DNA from: Dehalococcoidia bacterium
GTDB taxonomy: Bacteria; Chloroflexota; Dehalococcoidia; DSTF01; WHTK01
Direction of reading: 5' to 3'
DNA: 63,445 nucleotides
Assembly: GCA_009377745.1 (NCBI GenBank)
Contig: WHTK01000020.1
Span: 1 to 63,445 of the forward strand
The stretch's first letter is position 1; each line of letters begins with the position of its first letter. Below, piece after piece: positions 25,318 through 33,691 of this stretch. The notes under the pieces were generated by a model, which saw only the letters and a list, made by a program, of their open reading frames with translations, was not told where the DNA came from and did not search any database. Position numbers and translations under genes: made by a program.

Positions 25318-26039
25318 TGACTTTTGTCCAGAAGCCAAGTGCAGACTTGCGAAAATTCACGGGGTTCCCGGCCGGGGCGAAGGGGACGATCATCCCCAGC
25401 CTGTTCTTTGCCGAGGTGATGCCGCAAATCGAGGACGAGGCGGAGCTGCGGGTCTCGTTGTATCTGTTCTACGCGCTGGGACGGCGTAAGGGCTATCCGC
25501 GCTTCCTGACGGAGCGAGAATTGAGGTCGGAGGGGCCATTGCTGGAGCAGCTTGCCACCGAGGACCTGCGGCAGGCCCTGGATAAGGCGGTCGAACGCGG
25601 GACGCTGCTGCGTCTCGATGTCGAGAAGGACGGCAGGGCGGAGTCGCTCTACTTCGTGAACACGCCTTCGGACCGGCGGGCGGTGGAGCAGATACGAGAC
25701 GGACGCATCGAGCTGGGGCGGGCGCTGCCGGCGGAAACCGGCGCGCCGGCATCGCTACGGGGCAACGTCTTCCAGCTCTACGAGGAGAACATCGGGCCGC
25801 TGACGCCGCTGGTGGCGGAAGAGCTCAAAGAGGCGGAGCGGCTCTACCCGATCGAGTGGCTGGAAGAAGCGCTGCGAGAGGCGGCGCTGCTCAACAAGCG
25901 CTCCTGGCGCTATGCGGCGGCGATCTTGCAGCGCTGGGCTACGGAAGGACGGACGCGTGAAACGGCTGGACGAGATACTGATGGGGCTAACACCGCCCGC
26001 GCCCAGTTCATCCGGCGCTATCGCGGACTCGGCGGTTAA
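25317..26039 (+). CDS. DnaD-like replication protein
   Basis: A 240-residue protein. The N-terminal winged-helix-like part (IIPSLFFAEVMPQIEDEAEL) is followed by a C-terminal DnaD domain (about 145-215: NVFQLYEENIGPLTPLVAEEL, YPIEWLEEALREA). DnaD proteins help load DnaB at origins. The ATG at 25317 shares bases with the HNH gene's stop (TAATG). The reading frame overlaps the helicase-loader gene by 83 nt. Confidence 0.82.
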   Translation: MTFVQKPSADLRKFTGFPAGAKGTIIPSLFFAEVMPQIEDEAELRVSLYLFYALGRRKGYPRFLTERELRSEGPLLEQLATEDLRQALDKAVERGTLLRLDVEKDGRAESLYFVNTPSDRRAVEQIRDGRIELGRALPAETGAPASLRGNVFQLYEENIGPLTPLVAEELKEAERLYPIEWLEEALREAALLNKRSWRYAAAILQRWATEGRTRETAGRDTDGANTARAQFIRRYRGLGG

Positions 26040-27402
26040 CGCCCGGGGCGAGGCGTCCGGCGAGGCCGAAGTCTGCCCGAAGTGCGGCGGCGCCGGCTTC
26101 GTAAGGCGGTCGCTGCCCCTTGACCACCCGGACTTCGGCAAGGCCCTGCCCTGCGACTGCGTGTCCGAGGAGTCGGCGGAGAGCCGGCAGGAGCGGCTGC
26201 AGCGCTATAGCTCGCTGGGCGCGCTGACGCGGCTGACCTTCCACAACCTAATCGAGCACGGCCGCAGCACCAACCCGCGCGACCGGGAGCTATTCCGGGG
26301 CCTGGTCGCGGACGCGAAGGCCTTTGGCGAAGCGCCGGAGGGCTGGCTGCTGGTTCACGGCTCGTCCGGAGCGGGCAAGACCCACGTGGCGGCGGCAATC
26401 GCCAACCGCTGCATCGAGCGGGGCCAGCCGGCGCTGTTCGTCGTCGTGCCGGACCTGCTGGACCACCTGCGCGCGGCCTACAACCCCAACAGCGAGGTCG
26501 GCTACGACTCCCTGATCGAGCAGGTGCGCAACGCGCCGGTACTGATTCTGGACGACCTGGGGACCCAGAGCGCGACGGCCTGGGCCCAGGAGAAGCTGTT
26601 CCAGGTGCTCAACCACCGCTACAACGCCCAGCTGCCGACCGTCGTCACCACCAACCTGGCCCTGGACCGCATCGATGAGCGGCTGCGGATGCGGCTGACC
26701 GACCCGGCCGTGGCGCGCGTCTACTACGTCGAGGCGGCGGCGCGTCAAATCGATGTCAACCTCCCAGACTCGCTGGGCCTGGAGCGGATGCGCGAGATGA
26801 CCTTCGAGGGCTTCGACATCGCCGCGCCGCACCTCAAGCCCGATGAGCGCTGGAGCCTGGAGAACGCCTATCGCCAGGCGATGGCCTTCGCCGAGTCGCC
26901 GGAGAACTGGCTGCTGATCTTCGGGCCTAACGGCTGCGGCAAGACTCACCTCGCGGCGGCTATCGCCAACCGCTGCCGTGACCGGGGCGAGCGGCCGGTC
27001 TTCTTCGTGGTCGCCGATCTGCTGGACTACCTGCGGCACCTGATGGACCGCGACAGCGGCCCCAGCTTCCTCGATGGCTTCAACCAGCTCCGCAACGCGC
27101 CGCTCCTGATCCTGGACGACCTGGGGGCGCAAAGCGACGTCTCCTGGGTGCGCGACCGTCTCTTCCAGCTGATCAACCATCGCTACGCCGCCCGGCTGCC
27201 CACGGTGTTCACCGTCAGCTTCGATGCGATGGGCAAGCAGCTCGAAGAGCGGATCATGGCGCGCCTCAACGACCCCGGGGTCTGCGTGGAGGTGCCGATA
27301 ACGGCCCCGGCCTACCGGACGGAGATGGGCGCCCGCCCCGCGTCGCTGCGTCGCGTTTCGCCGCCGGGCACAGCTCAGAAACGCCGGCTGCAGGGGCGCT
27401 AG
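25957..27402 (+). CDS. DnaC/DnaI-like helicase loader with two tandem ATPase domains
   Basis: A 481-residue protein. A zinc-binding segment (Cys40, Cys43, Cys66, Cys68) resembles DnaI. It is followed by two complete DnaC/IstB-type AAA domains. Domain 1 has GSSGAGKT at 135-142 and LILDDLG at 196-202; domain 2 has GPNGCGKT at 323-330 and LILDDLG at 384-390. Each keeps the RNAPxLILDDLG and LFQxxNHRY blocks, so this is an internal duplication. Relatives normally have one domain. GTG at 25957 with SD GGAAGGA is preferred. Confidence 0.85.
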   Translation: MKRLDEILMGLTPPAPSSSGAIADSAVNARGEASGEAEVCPKCGGAGFVRRSLPLDHPDFGKALPCDCVSEESAESRQERLQRYSSLGALTRLTFHNLIEHGRSTNPRDRELFRGLVADAKAFGEAPEGWLLVHGSSGAGKTHVAAAIANRCIERGQPALFVVVPDLLDHLRAAYNPNSEVGYDSLIEQVRNAPVLILDDLGTQSATAWAQEKLFQVLNHRYNAQLPTVVTTNLALDRIDERLRMRLTDPAVARVYYVEAAARQIDVNLPDSLGLERMREMTFEGFDIAAPHLKPDERWSLENAYRQAMAFAESPENWLLIFGPNGCGKTHLAAAIANRCRDRGERPVFFVVADLLDYLRHLMDRDSGPSFLDGFNQLRNAPLLILDDLGAQSDVSWVRDRLFQLINHRYAARLPTVFTVSFDAMGKQLEERIMARLNDPGVCVEVPITAPAYRTEMGARPASLRRVSPPGTAQKRRLQGR

Positions 27403-27738
27403 GGAGCTGGCGACGTAGCGTACGACCTATGCCATCCTGAGCGACGCCAAGTCGCGAAGGATCAAGAGCTCTCGACCGCGACGAGGATCCAAATCCAGAG
27501 AGATACACGCGGCGGCATCCTGGCCTGGCTCCATGTGCCGCGTCAGACCTTATACGCTTGCCATCCTGAGCGACAGCGATCGCTCAGGATCAAGAACTCC
27601 GAACTGTAACCAGGGTTCAATTTGAGGAGAACACACTTCCGGCGGTTAGGCATATGACGTGGAGCGTAGCCGGTGACTGGGCGTTGGCGGCCGGAAGCCT
27701 GTGATCCTTAACAACCTGGGGTCGCTCAGGATGGCAGA
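27403..27738. repeat. Gene-free spacer with CATCCTGAGCGAC repeats
   Basis: No gene is supported. GCCATCCTGAGCGAC occurs at about 27430 and 27559 and inverted at about 27720-27735. These are parts of dispersed intergenic repeats of the type CTGAGCGAC...GGATC. Confidence 0.6.
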
Positions 27739-28386
27739 TTAGGTAGCGTAAGTCGTCAGATCCGCCACGCCCGCCTTCAAGAAGGCCTGCTGGCGCTCGT
27801 AGCACTTGTTGCAGGCGCCGCAATGGACGCCGTCGCGGGGCGACATGCAGGTCAGAGTGAGGTGCAGCGGCAGGTCCCGGAAGGCGGCGATGATCTCCGG
27901 CTTGTGGCGCTTGCGATAGGGGGCAATGACCTCGATGGGGTGGTCCAGGGCGCCGCTCAGCAGGCGGGCGTAGTCGGCGAAGAAGGCGGGTGTCGCGTCC
28001 GGGAAGGGGTTGTCGTCCAGCGAGCCGATGGCGATGGCGCCGACGCCGTTGAGGGCGCACCAGACCGCCGTAACGCCGATCAGCAAGACGTTGCGGCCGG
28101 GCAGGTAGACGGCGCTGTCGGGCTCGTCCGCTGCCGGCACGCCTTCGCCGGTCGTGCTCCAATGGGCGCCGTAGAGGGGCCGAGCCGGCATCTCGAGGAC
28201 CGTCAGGGGCTTCACGTTGGCATGGCCGAGGGCAGCCAGGTAGCTTTGCAGGGCGCGCTTCTCTTCCGGCTCCCAGGCGAGCCCGGCTTCGATGTAGACA
28301 GGAAATACGGTCGCGCTTTCGGCCAGGTCGGCCAGGAGGACGGCGCTATCGAGGCCGCCGCTGGCCAGGACGGCTACTTTGTCCAC
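27739..28386 (-). CDS. queC: 7-cyano-7-deazaguanine synthase
   Basis: A 215-residue enzyme that converts 7-carboxy-7-deazaguanine to preQ0 for queuosine. PP-loop ASGGLDSAV is at 8-16; the zinc-binding Cys residues are at 180, 189, 192 and 195 (CGACNKC). Start is the GTG at 28386, 13 nt inside queD; a longer in-frame extension upstream is antisense-like and unlikely. queE and queF are not in the window. Confidence 0.9.
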   Translation of the reverse strand: MDKVAVLASGGLDSAVLLADLAESATVFPVYIEAGLAWEPEEKRALQSYLAALGHANVKPLTVLEMPARPLYGAHWSTTGEGVPAADEPDSAVYLPGRNVLLIGVTAVWCALNGVGAIAIGSLDDNPFPDATPAFFADYARLLSGALDHPIEVIAPYRKRHKPEIIAAFRDLPLHLTLTCMSPRDGVHCGACNKCYERQQAFLKAGVADLTTYAT

Positions 28387-28808
28387 ACCGCGTCCTGGGC
28401 TTCGCCGCGATAGGTGGCGCGGCTGGTCGATGTCTCCCAGAGCCGCACCTCGCTGACCTCGAGGCCGGCGTCGCGGGCCGCGTGCCAGATCAGCCGGGCG
28501 ATGTTCTCGGCCGTGGGATTGTCGTCCAGGAAGTAGATCGGCTCGCCCGCGGCCACCAGGCTCGCGGCCAGCGGGTCGGCGCGGTTGAGCAGCATGCGGT
28601 GGTCGAGGTTGGTATCGACCCAGGTCTTGACCACCTCGCTGACGCGGGCAAAGTCGATCACCATGCCCATCTTGTCGAGGGCCGCGGCGTCGATATCGAC
28701 TTCGAGCATGCCGTTGTGGCCGTGGAGGTAGCGGCACTTGCCGTCGTGTTCGAGCAGGCGATGGCCGTAGGCGAACTCGATGACCTTTGTGACCTGAAAG
28801 CTCTGCAT
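28374..28808 (-). CDS. queD: 6-carboxytetrahydropterin synthase QueD / PTPS family
   Basis: A 144-residue T-fold enzyme of queuosine synthesis. Zinc ligands His16, His29 and His31 (YGHRLLEH, CRYLHGHNG) and the catalytic Cys24 are visible, with LDHRMLL and PTAENIARLIW later. It converts dihydroneopterin triphosphate to carboxytetrahydropterin. It overlaps queC and lies 14 nt after the SDR gene. Confidence 0.9.
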   Translation of the reverse strand: MQSFQVTKVIEFAYGHRLLEHDGKCRYLHGHNGMLEVDIDAAALDKMGMVIDFARVSEVVKTWVDTNLDHRMLLNRADPLAASLVAAGEPIYFLDDNPTAENIARLIWHAARDAGLEVSEVRLWETSTSRATYRGEAQDAVWTK

Positions 28809-28822
28809 GGAGGGGCCTCCTG

Positions 28823-29590
28823 TTAGACGGCGGGTTTGGGTAGGCCGGGGCCGACGATGTGGCGGCCGGAATCGACGCGGATGTTCTCGCCGGTGATCGT
28901 CTCGGAGCGGAGCAAAGTGAGGATGACCTCCGCCATCTCCTCATCGGACGACTCACGGTGGAGGGGGGCCAGGGCCAGCGCCTCCTGCCACTCGAAGTCG
29001 GGCAGGTCCGGCGGCTGGGCCGTGGGCCCGGGCGAGATGGCGTTGACGAGGATGCCGTGGGGCGCCAGCTCCAGCGCGAAGGCGCGCGTCATGAACAGCA
29101 CGGCGGCCTTGGCGGTGAGGTAGGGCAGGAAGTCGTGGTAGGGGGTCTCACCGGCGGCCCAATCGCCGAAGTAGATCAGGTGGCCGCGGGTGGGGCCGGG
29201 GTTGCGCATCATGGCGCGGCTGGCGTGCAGGCTGAAGAGATAGTTGGCCTTGGCGGCGAGCATGCCGCGATCGTAGGCGGCCTCGTCCAGGTCCTCGAAG
29301 GCAACCCGGGGGTAGTCCGAAGCGAGGTTGATCGCGAAAGAGAGGTCGCCGAGCCGGGTCTGGGCCTCCTCGACGGCGCGGCCGACGTCCGCATCGACCG
29401 AGAGGTCCGCCTGAATCACGCGGGCTTTGACGCGGCTGCTGACCGAATCGTGGAGGGCCTGGGCTTCGTCGCGGGAGCTGCGGTAGACGATGGCGAGATT
29501 GACGCCCTCGTCGGCCAGGCGCTCGGCTACCTGCACGCCAACGCGTTTGGCGCCGGCAATGATCGCGCCGCGTCCGGCGAGAGTCAGCAT
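28823..29590 (-). CDS. Short-chain dehydrogenase, pteridine-reductase-like
   Basis: A 255-residue SDR. The cofactor loop is GAKRVG rather than G-x3-G-x-G, the variant typical of pteridine reductase and FolM-like SDRs that use NADPH. The catalytic YxxxK is YLTAK, and the VNAISPGPTA block follows. It is first in a run with queD and queC, which suggests a pterin substrate; a general SDR is the alternative. Confidence 0.8.
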   Translation of the reverse strand: MLTLAGRGAIIAGAKRVGVQVAERLADEGVNLAIVYRSSRDEAQALHDSVSSRVKARVIQADLSVDADVGRAVEEAQTRLGDLSFAINLASDYPRVAFEDLDEAAYDRGMLAAKANYLFSLHASRAMMRNPGPTRGHLIYFGDWAAGETPYHDFLPYLTAKAAVLFMTRAFALELAPHGILVNAISPGPTAQPPDLPDFEWQEALALAPLHRESSDEEMAEVILTLLRSETITGENIRVDSGRHIVGPGLPKPAV

Positions 29591-29897
<307 letters not shown>

Positions 29898-30662
29898 ATG
29901 GGTGAATCGGCGCAGCCGTGGTATCAGGCCTTCTTCGGACAGGATTATCTGGACGTCTACGGCAACGTCTTCACGGCGGAGCGGGCTGAGCAAGAGGTGG
30001 GCTTTGTCACCGAGGCGCTGGCGCTGACCGAGGGTGAATCGGTGCTCGACCTCTGCTGCGGCCAGGGGCGCCACGCGCTGCTGCTGGCGTCGCGGGGGAT
30101 GAAGGTCACGGGCCAGGACCTGAGCGAAGAGTACCTGACGTTGGCAGCCAAGGCGGCGGCGGCAGGCGGCATAGAGATCGAGACGGTCCATAGCGACATG
30201 CGGCTGATCCCCTTCGAGGCGCGCTTCGACGCGGTGATCAACATGTTCAGCGCTTTCGGCTATCTGGAAGACGAAGCCGAGGACGCGAAGGTGCTGGCGG
30301 CGGTCTCGCAGGCGTTGAAGCCGGGCGGCCGTCTGCTCATGGACCTGCTCAACCGCGAATGGGTCATGGGCAACGTCGTCCCGCACGACTGGCACACGGG
30401 CGAGGACGGGACACTCTACCTGGAGCATCGCGAGGTGGACTTGGTGGCGAGCCGCAATCACGTGAGCTTCACGGCGATCGCGCCGGATGGCAGCCGTCGC
30501 GAGATCGCCGGCCATCACTTCCGGCTCTACACGCTGACGGAGCTGGTGAAGATGCTCTCGGCGGTCGGGCTGGAGTTCGCGCGGGCCTACGGCGGCTTCG
30601 AGGGCGAGGACTACGGCATCGGCACACGGCGGATGATCGTGGTGGCGCGCAAGAGCGCGTAA
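29898..30662 (+). CDS. Class I SAM-dependent methyltransferase
   Basis: A 254-residue methyltransferase with motif I LDLCCGQGRHA at 50-60, GQDLSEEYL after it and a LKPGGRLLMDLLNRE block. The N-terminus (WYQAFFGQDYLDVYGN) and overall layout resemble small-molecule methyltransferases of the YcgJ/UbiE-like group. Substrate unknown; no operon partner. Confidence 0.87.
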   Translation: MGESAQPWYQAFFGQDYLDVYGNVFTAERAEQEVGFVTEALALTEGESVLDLCCGQGRHALLLASRGMKVTGQDLSEEYLTLAAKAAAAGGIEIETVHSDMRLIPFEARFDAVINMFSAFGYLEDEAEDAKVLAAVSQALKPGGRLLMDLLNREWVMGNVVPHDWHTGEDGTLYLEHREVDLVASRNHVSFTAIAPDGSRREIAGHHFRLYTLTELVKMLSAVGLEFARAYGGFEGEDYGIGTRRMIVVARKSA

Positions 30663-30937
30663 GGGCTGAGACAGCGGCGTCTCATGTCGAATCTCAGTAT
30701 CACCCGGCGTGAAGGCCGGGCTGGGTCTGCGAAAGGCCATACCACGGGCTGAACCCCATGGCACGTTGAGTCGCACGAAGGCAGGGTGTGCAGAGTAGGC
30801 CCAAGACGGAGTCGGCGCTCCAGGGCGGAGCCGGGTCATGAGTTTGGGGCTTAGATTCTTTCGCCCTGGCGTCACTCAGCATGACAAGATGAGGCGTTGG
30901 CCTGAGAGCGACAGCCTTACGCCGTCACGCTAGTGAC
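30663..30937. repeat. Gene-free spacer with GGGCTGAACCCC-type repeats
   Basis: It carries CCCGGCGTGAAGGCCGGG and CACGGGCTGAACCCCATGG palindrome-like sequences. No gene seen. Confidence 0.5.
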
Positions 30938-31462
30938 CTAGCGGTTGCCCCGGACCAGGACGACGCCGAGGACGAGGAACATCAGCCCGAAGATGCGCAG
31001 GACGTTGACTCGATGCACGTCGGTCCCGAGGAAGCCGTAATGGTCCAGCACGACGGATCCAATCAGCGTGCCGGCGGTAACGGCGCTGGCGAAGAGGGCG
31101 ACGCCCAGCCTCGGGGCCAGGTAGCCGGCGCCGACCAGGTACATGAAGCCGAAGGCTCCGGCGATGCCGAGGTAGACCTCGAGGCCCCTCATCGAGGTAG
31201 CGAGGGCAAAGACAGAGGCGAGAGCGATCGCGACGAAGACCAGTGGATTGTCGAACGGGGAAGGAAGGTTGGGCGGGTTGCCGCGCAGGGACTGAATCCC
31301 GAAGACCAGCGCCATGCCCGAGAAGGTGCCGAGGACGTTGATCCAGGCGGCTTCGACGGGGCCGCGCTCGCGGCCAAGGGAGGCGACCAGGCCGACCTGG
31401 ACGGCAGAGCCGAGGCCAATGACGAGGGCGACAGTAGCCAAAAAGACGATGGTCATACGCAC
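30938..31462 (-). CDS. DMT-family (DUF606/YdcZ-like) membrane protein
   Basis: 174 residues, almost entirely hydrophobic, with about five to six predicted helices (first: TIVFLATVALVIGLGSAVQV). It has the ...GLVASLGRERGPVEAAWIN start and the LDHYGFLG C-terminal motif typical of DUF606 proteins. Probably a small drug/metabolite transporter half; substrate unknown. Single gene, convergent with nothing close. Confidence 0.78.
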   Translation of the reverse strand: MRMTIVFLATVALVIGLGSAVQVGLVASLGRERGPVEAAWINVLGTFSGMALVFGIQSLRGNPPNLPSPFDNPLVFVAIALASVFALATSMRGLEVYLGIAGAFGFMYLVGAGYLAPRLGVALFASAVTAGTLIGSVVLDHYGFLGTDVHRVNVLRIFGLMFLVLGVVLVRGNR

Positions 31463-31621
31463 TGGCAGAGCCTAGGGGCACGAGGGGTGAGGCGCAAGCA
31501 AGACATCTTCACGATGGCATGAGTGACAGGCCCCTCGAGGCCGGTTGTCCAGGGCAAGGGGCGAGGGTATTATCGGTGGCGCTATCCAGAATTAGATGTG
31601 CGGCGGAGAAAGGACAAAGCG

Positions 31622-32404
31622 ATGCGTATAGCGCGTTACGAGAGTGGCGGCCGAGAGAGCTACGGCCTGGTCGATGGCGACATGGTCACGCCGGTTTCAG
31701 GCGGCCTCTTCGGCCCCAAGCAGCCTTCGGGCGCGGCGGTCCCCCTCAGCGGCGTCAAGCTGCTTTCGCCGGTGGCGCCCCGGACGATGTACGCGGTGGC
31801 CCTCAACTACCCCAGCCACCTTGGCGAGCAGGTTGCCGCCCCACGGCCGGAGATCTTCGTCAAGGGGCTGAACAGCCTGGCCGGCCCCACGGACCAGATT
31901 GTCCTGCCGCGGAGCGCCGGCCGGGTCGATTACGAGGGCGAGATCGTCGTCGTGATCGGCAAGAAGGCGAAGAAGGTCAGCGTCGATGACGCGCTGTCGC
32001 ACGTCTACGGCTACTCCTGCGGCAACGACGTCAGCGCCCGCGAGTGGCAGAACGGCGACCGCCAGTGGTTCCGCGGCAAGTCCTGCGACACCTTCGGCGT
32101 CATAGGACCCTGGGTCGTGGACGGCCTCGACGCCAACGACATCGAGCTGCGCACGCGGCTCAACGGCGAAGAGGTGCAGCACTGCAACTCGAGCGAGATG
32201 ATCAACAGCATCGCCGAGACAATTAGCTTCATCAGCCAGGTCGCGACTCTAGAAGTGGGCGACGTGATCTTCACGGGCACCTCCGGCAAGCCGCGGGCGA
32301 TGAAGCACGGCGACGTCGTCGAGGTGGATGTCGGCGGCGTCGGCGTCCTGCGCAACGAGGTCATTGACGACCCGATCCCGGCAACCTGGCAGGACAGGCG
32401 CTAA
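31622..32404 (+). CDS. Fumarylacetoacetate hydrolase-family enzyme
   Basis: A 260-residue FAH-family protein. VDYEGEIVVVIGKKAKKVS supplies metal-binding acids, followed by YGYSCGNDVSAREWQ, KSCDTFGVIGPW and VIFTGTSGKP. Relatives act as 2-hydroxyhepta-2,4-diene-1,7-dioate isomerases, acylpyruvases or oxaloacetate decarboxylases. The ATG at 31622 with SD AGAAAGGA fits the family start; an upstream in-frame ATG adds a non-conserved leader. Confidence 0.87.
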   Translation: MRIARYESGGRESYGLVDGDMVTPVSGGLFGPKQPSGAAVPLSGVKLLSPVAPRTMYAVALNYPSHLGEQVAAPRPEIFVKGLNSLAGPTDQIVLPRSAGRVDYEGEIVVVIGKKAKKVSVDDALSHVYGYSCGNDVSAREWQNGDRQWFRGKSCDTFGVIGPWVVDGLDANDIELRTRLNGEEVQHCNSSEMINSIAETISFISQVATLEVGDVIFTGTSGKPRAMKHGDVVEVDVGGVGVLRNEVIDDPIPATWQDRR

Positions 32405-32516
32405 CAGTGATGGCGGCCACACCATGGGCTGCACCCGTGGCATGGCGTGGCTGATACGCGAAAGGCACGGGTCCGGCAGATAACACCGGGCCCGTGCCCT
32501 CTAGTATGGGTGTCTG

Positions 32517-32726
32517 ATGAGTGAACGGTTGTGTCCCAAATGTGGCGCGTACTGGCGCTGCGATTGCCTGCTGGAGGAGCTGGCGCCGCTCAAAGCCGAG
32601 GGCTGCCAGCACGACTGGAGCGAGGCCGTGGGCGTCGAGGTGGTAGACGCGGTCGTCGGCCTGGAGCAGGCGAAAGTGCTGGTCTGCCGGCTGTGCGGCT
32701 TATACGCGGTGGAGGAGAAGGTCTAA
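32517..32726 (+). CDS. Small Cys-rich hypothetical protein
   Basis: 69 residues. MSERLCPKCGAYWRCDCLL holds four Cys and VLVCRLCGLY a further pair, so it probably binds zinc. No family recognised. Its stop lies just before the 32734-32762 hairpin and antisense to the direction of the riboswitch at 32887-33000. Confidence 0.6.
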   Translation: MSERLCPKCGAYWRCDCLLEELAPLKAEGCQHDWSEAVGVEVVDAVVGLEQAKVLVCRLCGLYAVEEKV

Positions 32727-32733
32727 AAGCGGA

Positions 32734-32762
32734 GAAGCGCCCCGGTGCAGAGAGGGCGCTTC
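32734..32762 (-). terminator. Hairpin, terminator-like on the minus strand
   Basis: GAAGCGCCC-(11 nt)-GGGCGCTTC. On the minus strand it is followed by TCCGCTTTT; on the plus strand there is no T-run. It may end the minus-strand riboswitch RNA if the first terminator is bypassed, or the small plus-strand gene. Confidence 0.5.
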
Positions 32763-32829
32763 GAAATCCTTCTGAGGAGGAGGGTTTCGGCGCCAAACGG
32801 GAGATTTCGACCGGCTGCAAAGCAAGGAG

Positions 32830-32858
32830 GAAAGAAACAGCCGGAGGATACCTCCGGC
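32830..32858 (-). terminator. Terminator immediately downstream of the c-di-AMP riboswitch
   Basis: Minus strand: GCCGGAGG-tat-CCTCCGGC followed by TGTTTCTTT, starting about 28 nt after the aptamer. This is where the expression platform of such a switch is expected. Confidence 0.7.
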
Positions 32859-32886
32859 AAGCGGCCGAAACCCATCCTCTTTCAGT

Positions 32887-33000
32887 GGCCTACGAGGTTA
32901 GCTGACGGGTTAGGGCTGAAAGAGCTGCCCCGTCCTCCGAGAAGGACTACACCCCGAAAAGTGGGTCCCCCGTTCTCCCCTATGGGAGATTCGGCCTATT
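32887..33000 (-). ncRNA. c-di-AMP riboswitch (ydaO/yuaA class)
   Basis: Read on the minus strand, the conserved blocks occur in order: GCCGAATC, GGGGGACCCACTTTTCGGGG, and near the 3' end CCCGTCAGCTAACCTCGTAGGC. The last block is the hallmark of the ydaO class. A terminator follows at 32830-32858. Beyond it no minus-strand ORF is credible, because the plus-strand zinc protein and FAH genes occupy that DNA. So the aptamer looks intact but has no evident target gene. Confidence 0.85.
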
Positions 33001-33149
33001 CAGTTGTGAATCTACCGTACCGCGCCTGAAGAGGCTTGTCCAGCGTTTACGGCCTGGATCGAGTTTTGTTATGTAAGCGCAACGTTGCATTGTCCCTATT
33101 ACGCCGGATAGGACGCTGGCGCTGCAAGGATAAGTTCGGAGGTGAAAGG

Positions 33150-33419
33150 TTGAACATACTCGCGTGGTTGATCACGGGCCTGGTTGCGGGCCTCATAGCC
33201 AAGGCGCTGATGCCGGGTAACGACCCGGGCGGCATCATCCTGACGATCTTGCTGGGCATCGCCGGCGCCCTCGTCGGTGGGTTCCTGTCGGTGGCGCTGG
33301 GCTTCGGCAACGGCGTTGACGACTTCGACATCGGCACGATCGTGCTGGCTGTCCTCGGCGCGATGCTGCTGCTGTTCGGCTACCGGCTGCTGACGGGGAG
33401 CAGAGGCGCGCATATCTGA
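33150..33419 (+). CDS. GlsB/YeaQ/YmgE-family small membrane protein
   Basis: About 89 residues with three hydrophobic helices and the family signature AWLITGLVAGLIAKALMPG, GIILTILLGIAGALVGGFL. These stress-associated (transglycosylase-associated) proteins are of unknown mechanism. I choose the TTG at 33150 because the SD GGAGGTGAAAGG lies directly before it and the membrane domain begins there. A perfect terminator follows. Its promoter region is shared with the divergent riboswitch. Confidence 0.85.
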   Translation: MNILAWLITGLVAGLIAKALMPGNDPGGIILTILLGIAGALVGGFLSVALGFGNGVDDFDIGTIVLAVLGAMLLLFGYRLLTGSRGAHI

Positions 33420-33435
33420 CCGAAGGACGAGAATA

Positions 33436-33470
33436 CGAAAGAGGGCCGTCACATTGACGGCCCTCTTTCG
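33436..33470 (+). terminator. Perfect 15-bp terminator hairpin
   Basis: CGAAAGAGGGCCGTC-acatt-GACGGCCCTCTTTCG between the convergent GlsB-like gene and the small membrane protein gene. It has an A-run and T-run within the stem, so it can work in both directions. Confidence 0.85.
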
Positions 33471-33487
33471 CGTTGAAGATGAGCCGT

Positions 33488-33691
33488 CTAGGCGTGAGGT
33501 GAGGACGATGATGGCGATTGCAGCCCGCCGCGCGCCGACCTGACGACGATGTTGCGCAGCTCAACCGCGCCGATGGCGACGTGGCTGAGGACGATGGCCC
33601 CAAGCAGGACGTAGAGGTCAAGGGACACCGCGACGCCATGACCGAAGAGGAAGCCGAGCATGAGGCCAAAGGCTGGGATCGTGAGTTTCAT
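33488..33691 (-). CDS. Small hydrophobic protein
   Basis: 67 residues with two hydrophobic helices (IPAFGLMLGFLFGHGVAVSL and LYVLLGAIVLSHVAIGAV) and a polar Ser-rich tail. No family recognised. An SD-like GAAGAGG precedes the ATG. It is convergent with the GlsB-like gene across the terminator at 33436-33470. Confidence 0.5.
   Translation of the reverse strand: MKLTIPAFGLMLGFLFGHGVAVSLDLYVLLGAIVLSHVAIGAVELRNIVVRSARGGLQSPSSSSPHA

Noticed and set aside
27739..28956. Extended 405-codon frame for QueC
   Set aside because: The extra N-terminal part is Arg/Pro/Ser-rich and lies over queD on the same strand in another frame; QueC homology begins at the GTG at 28386.
32590..32820. Minus-strand ORF after the c-di-AMP riboswitch as its target gene
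   Set aside because: It lies across the switch's own terminator, encodes a Pro/Arg/Ser-rich antisense-type peptide and is opposite the better-supported Cys-rich gene.
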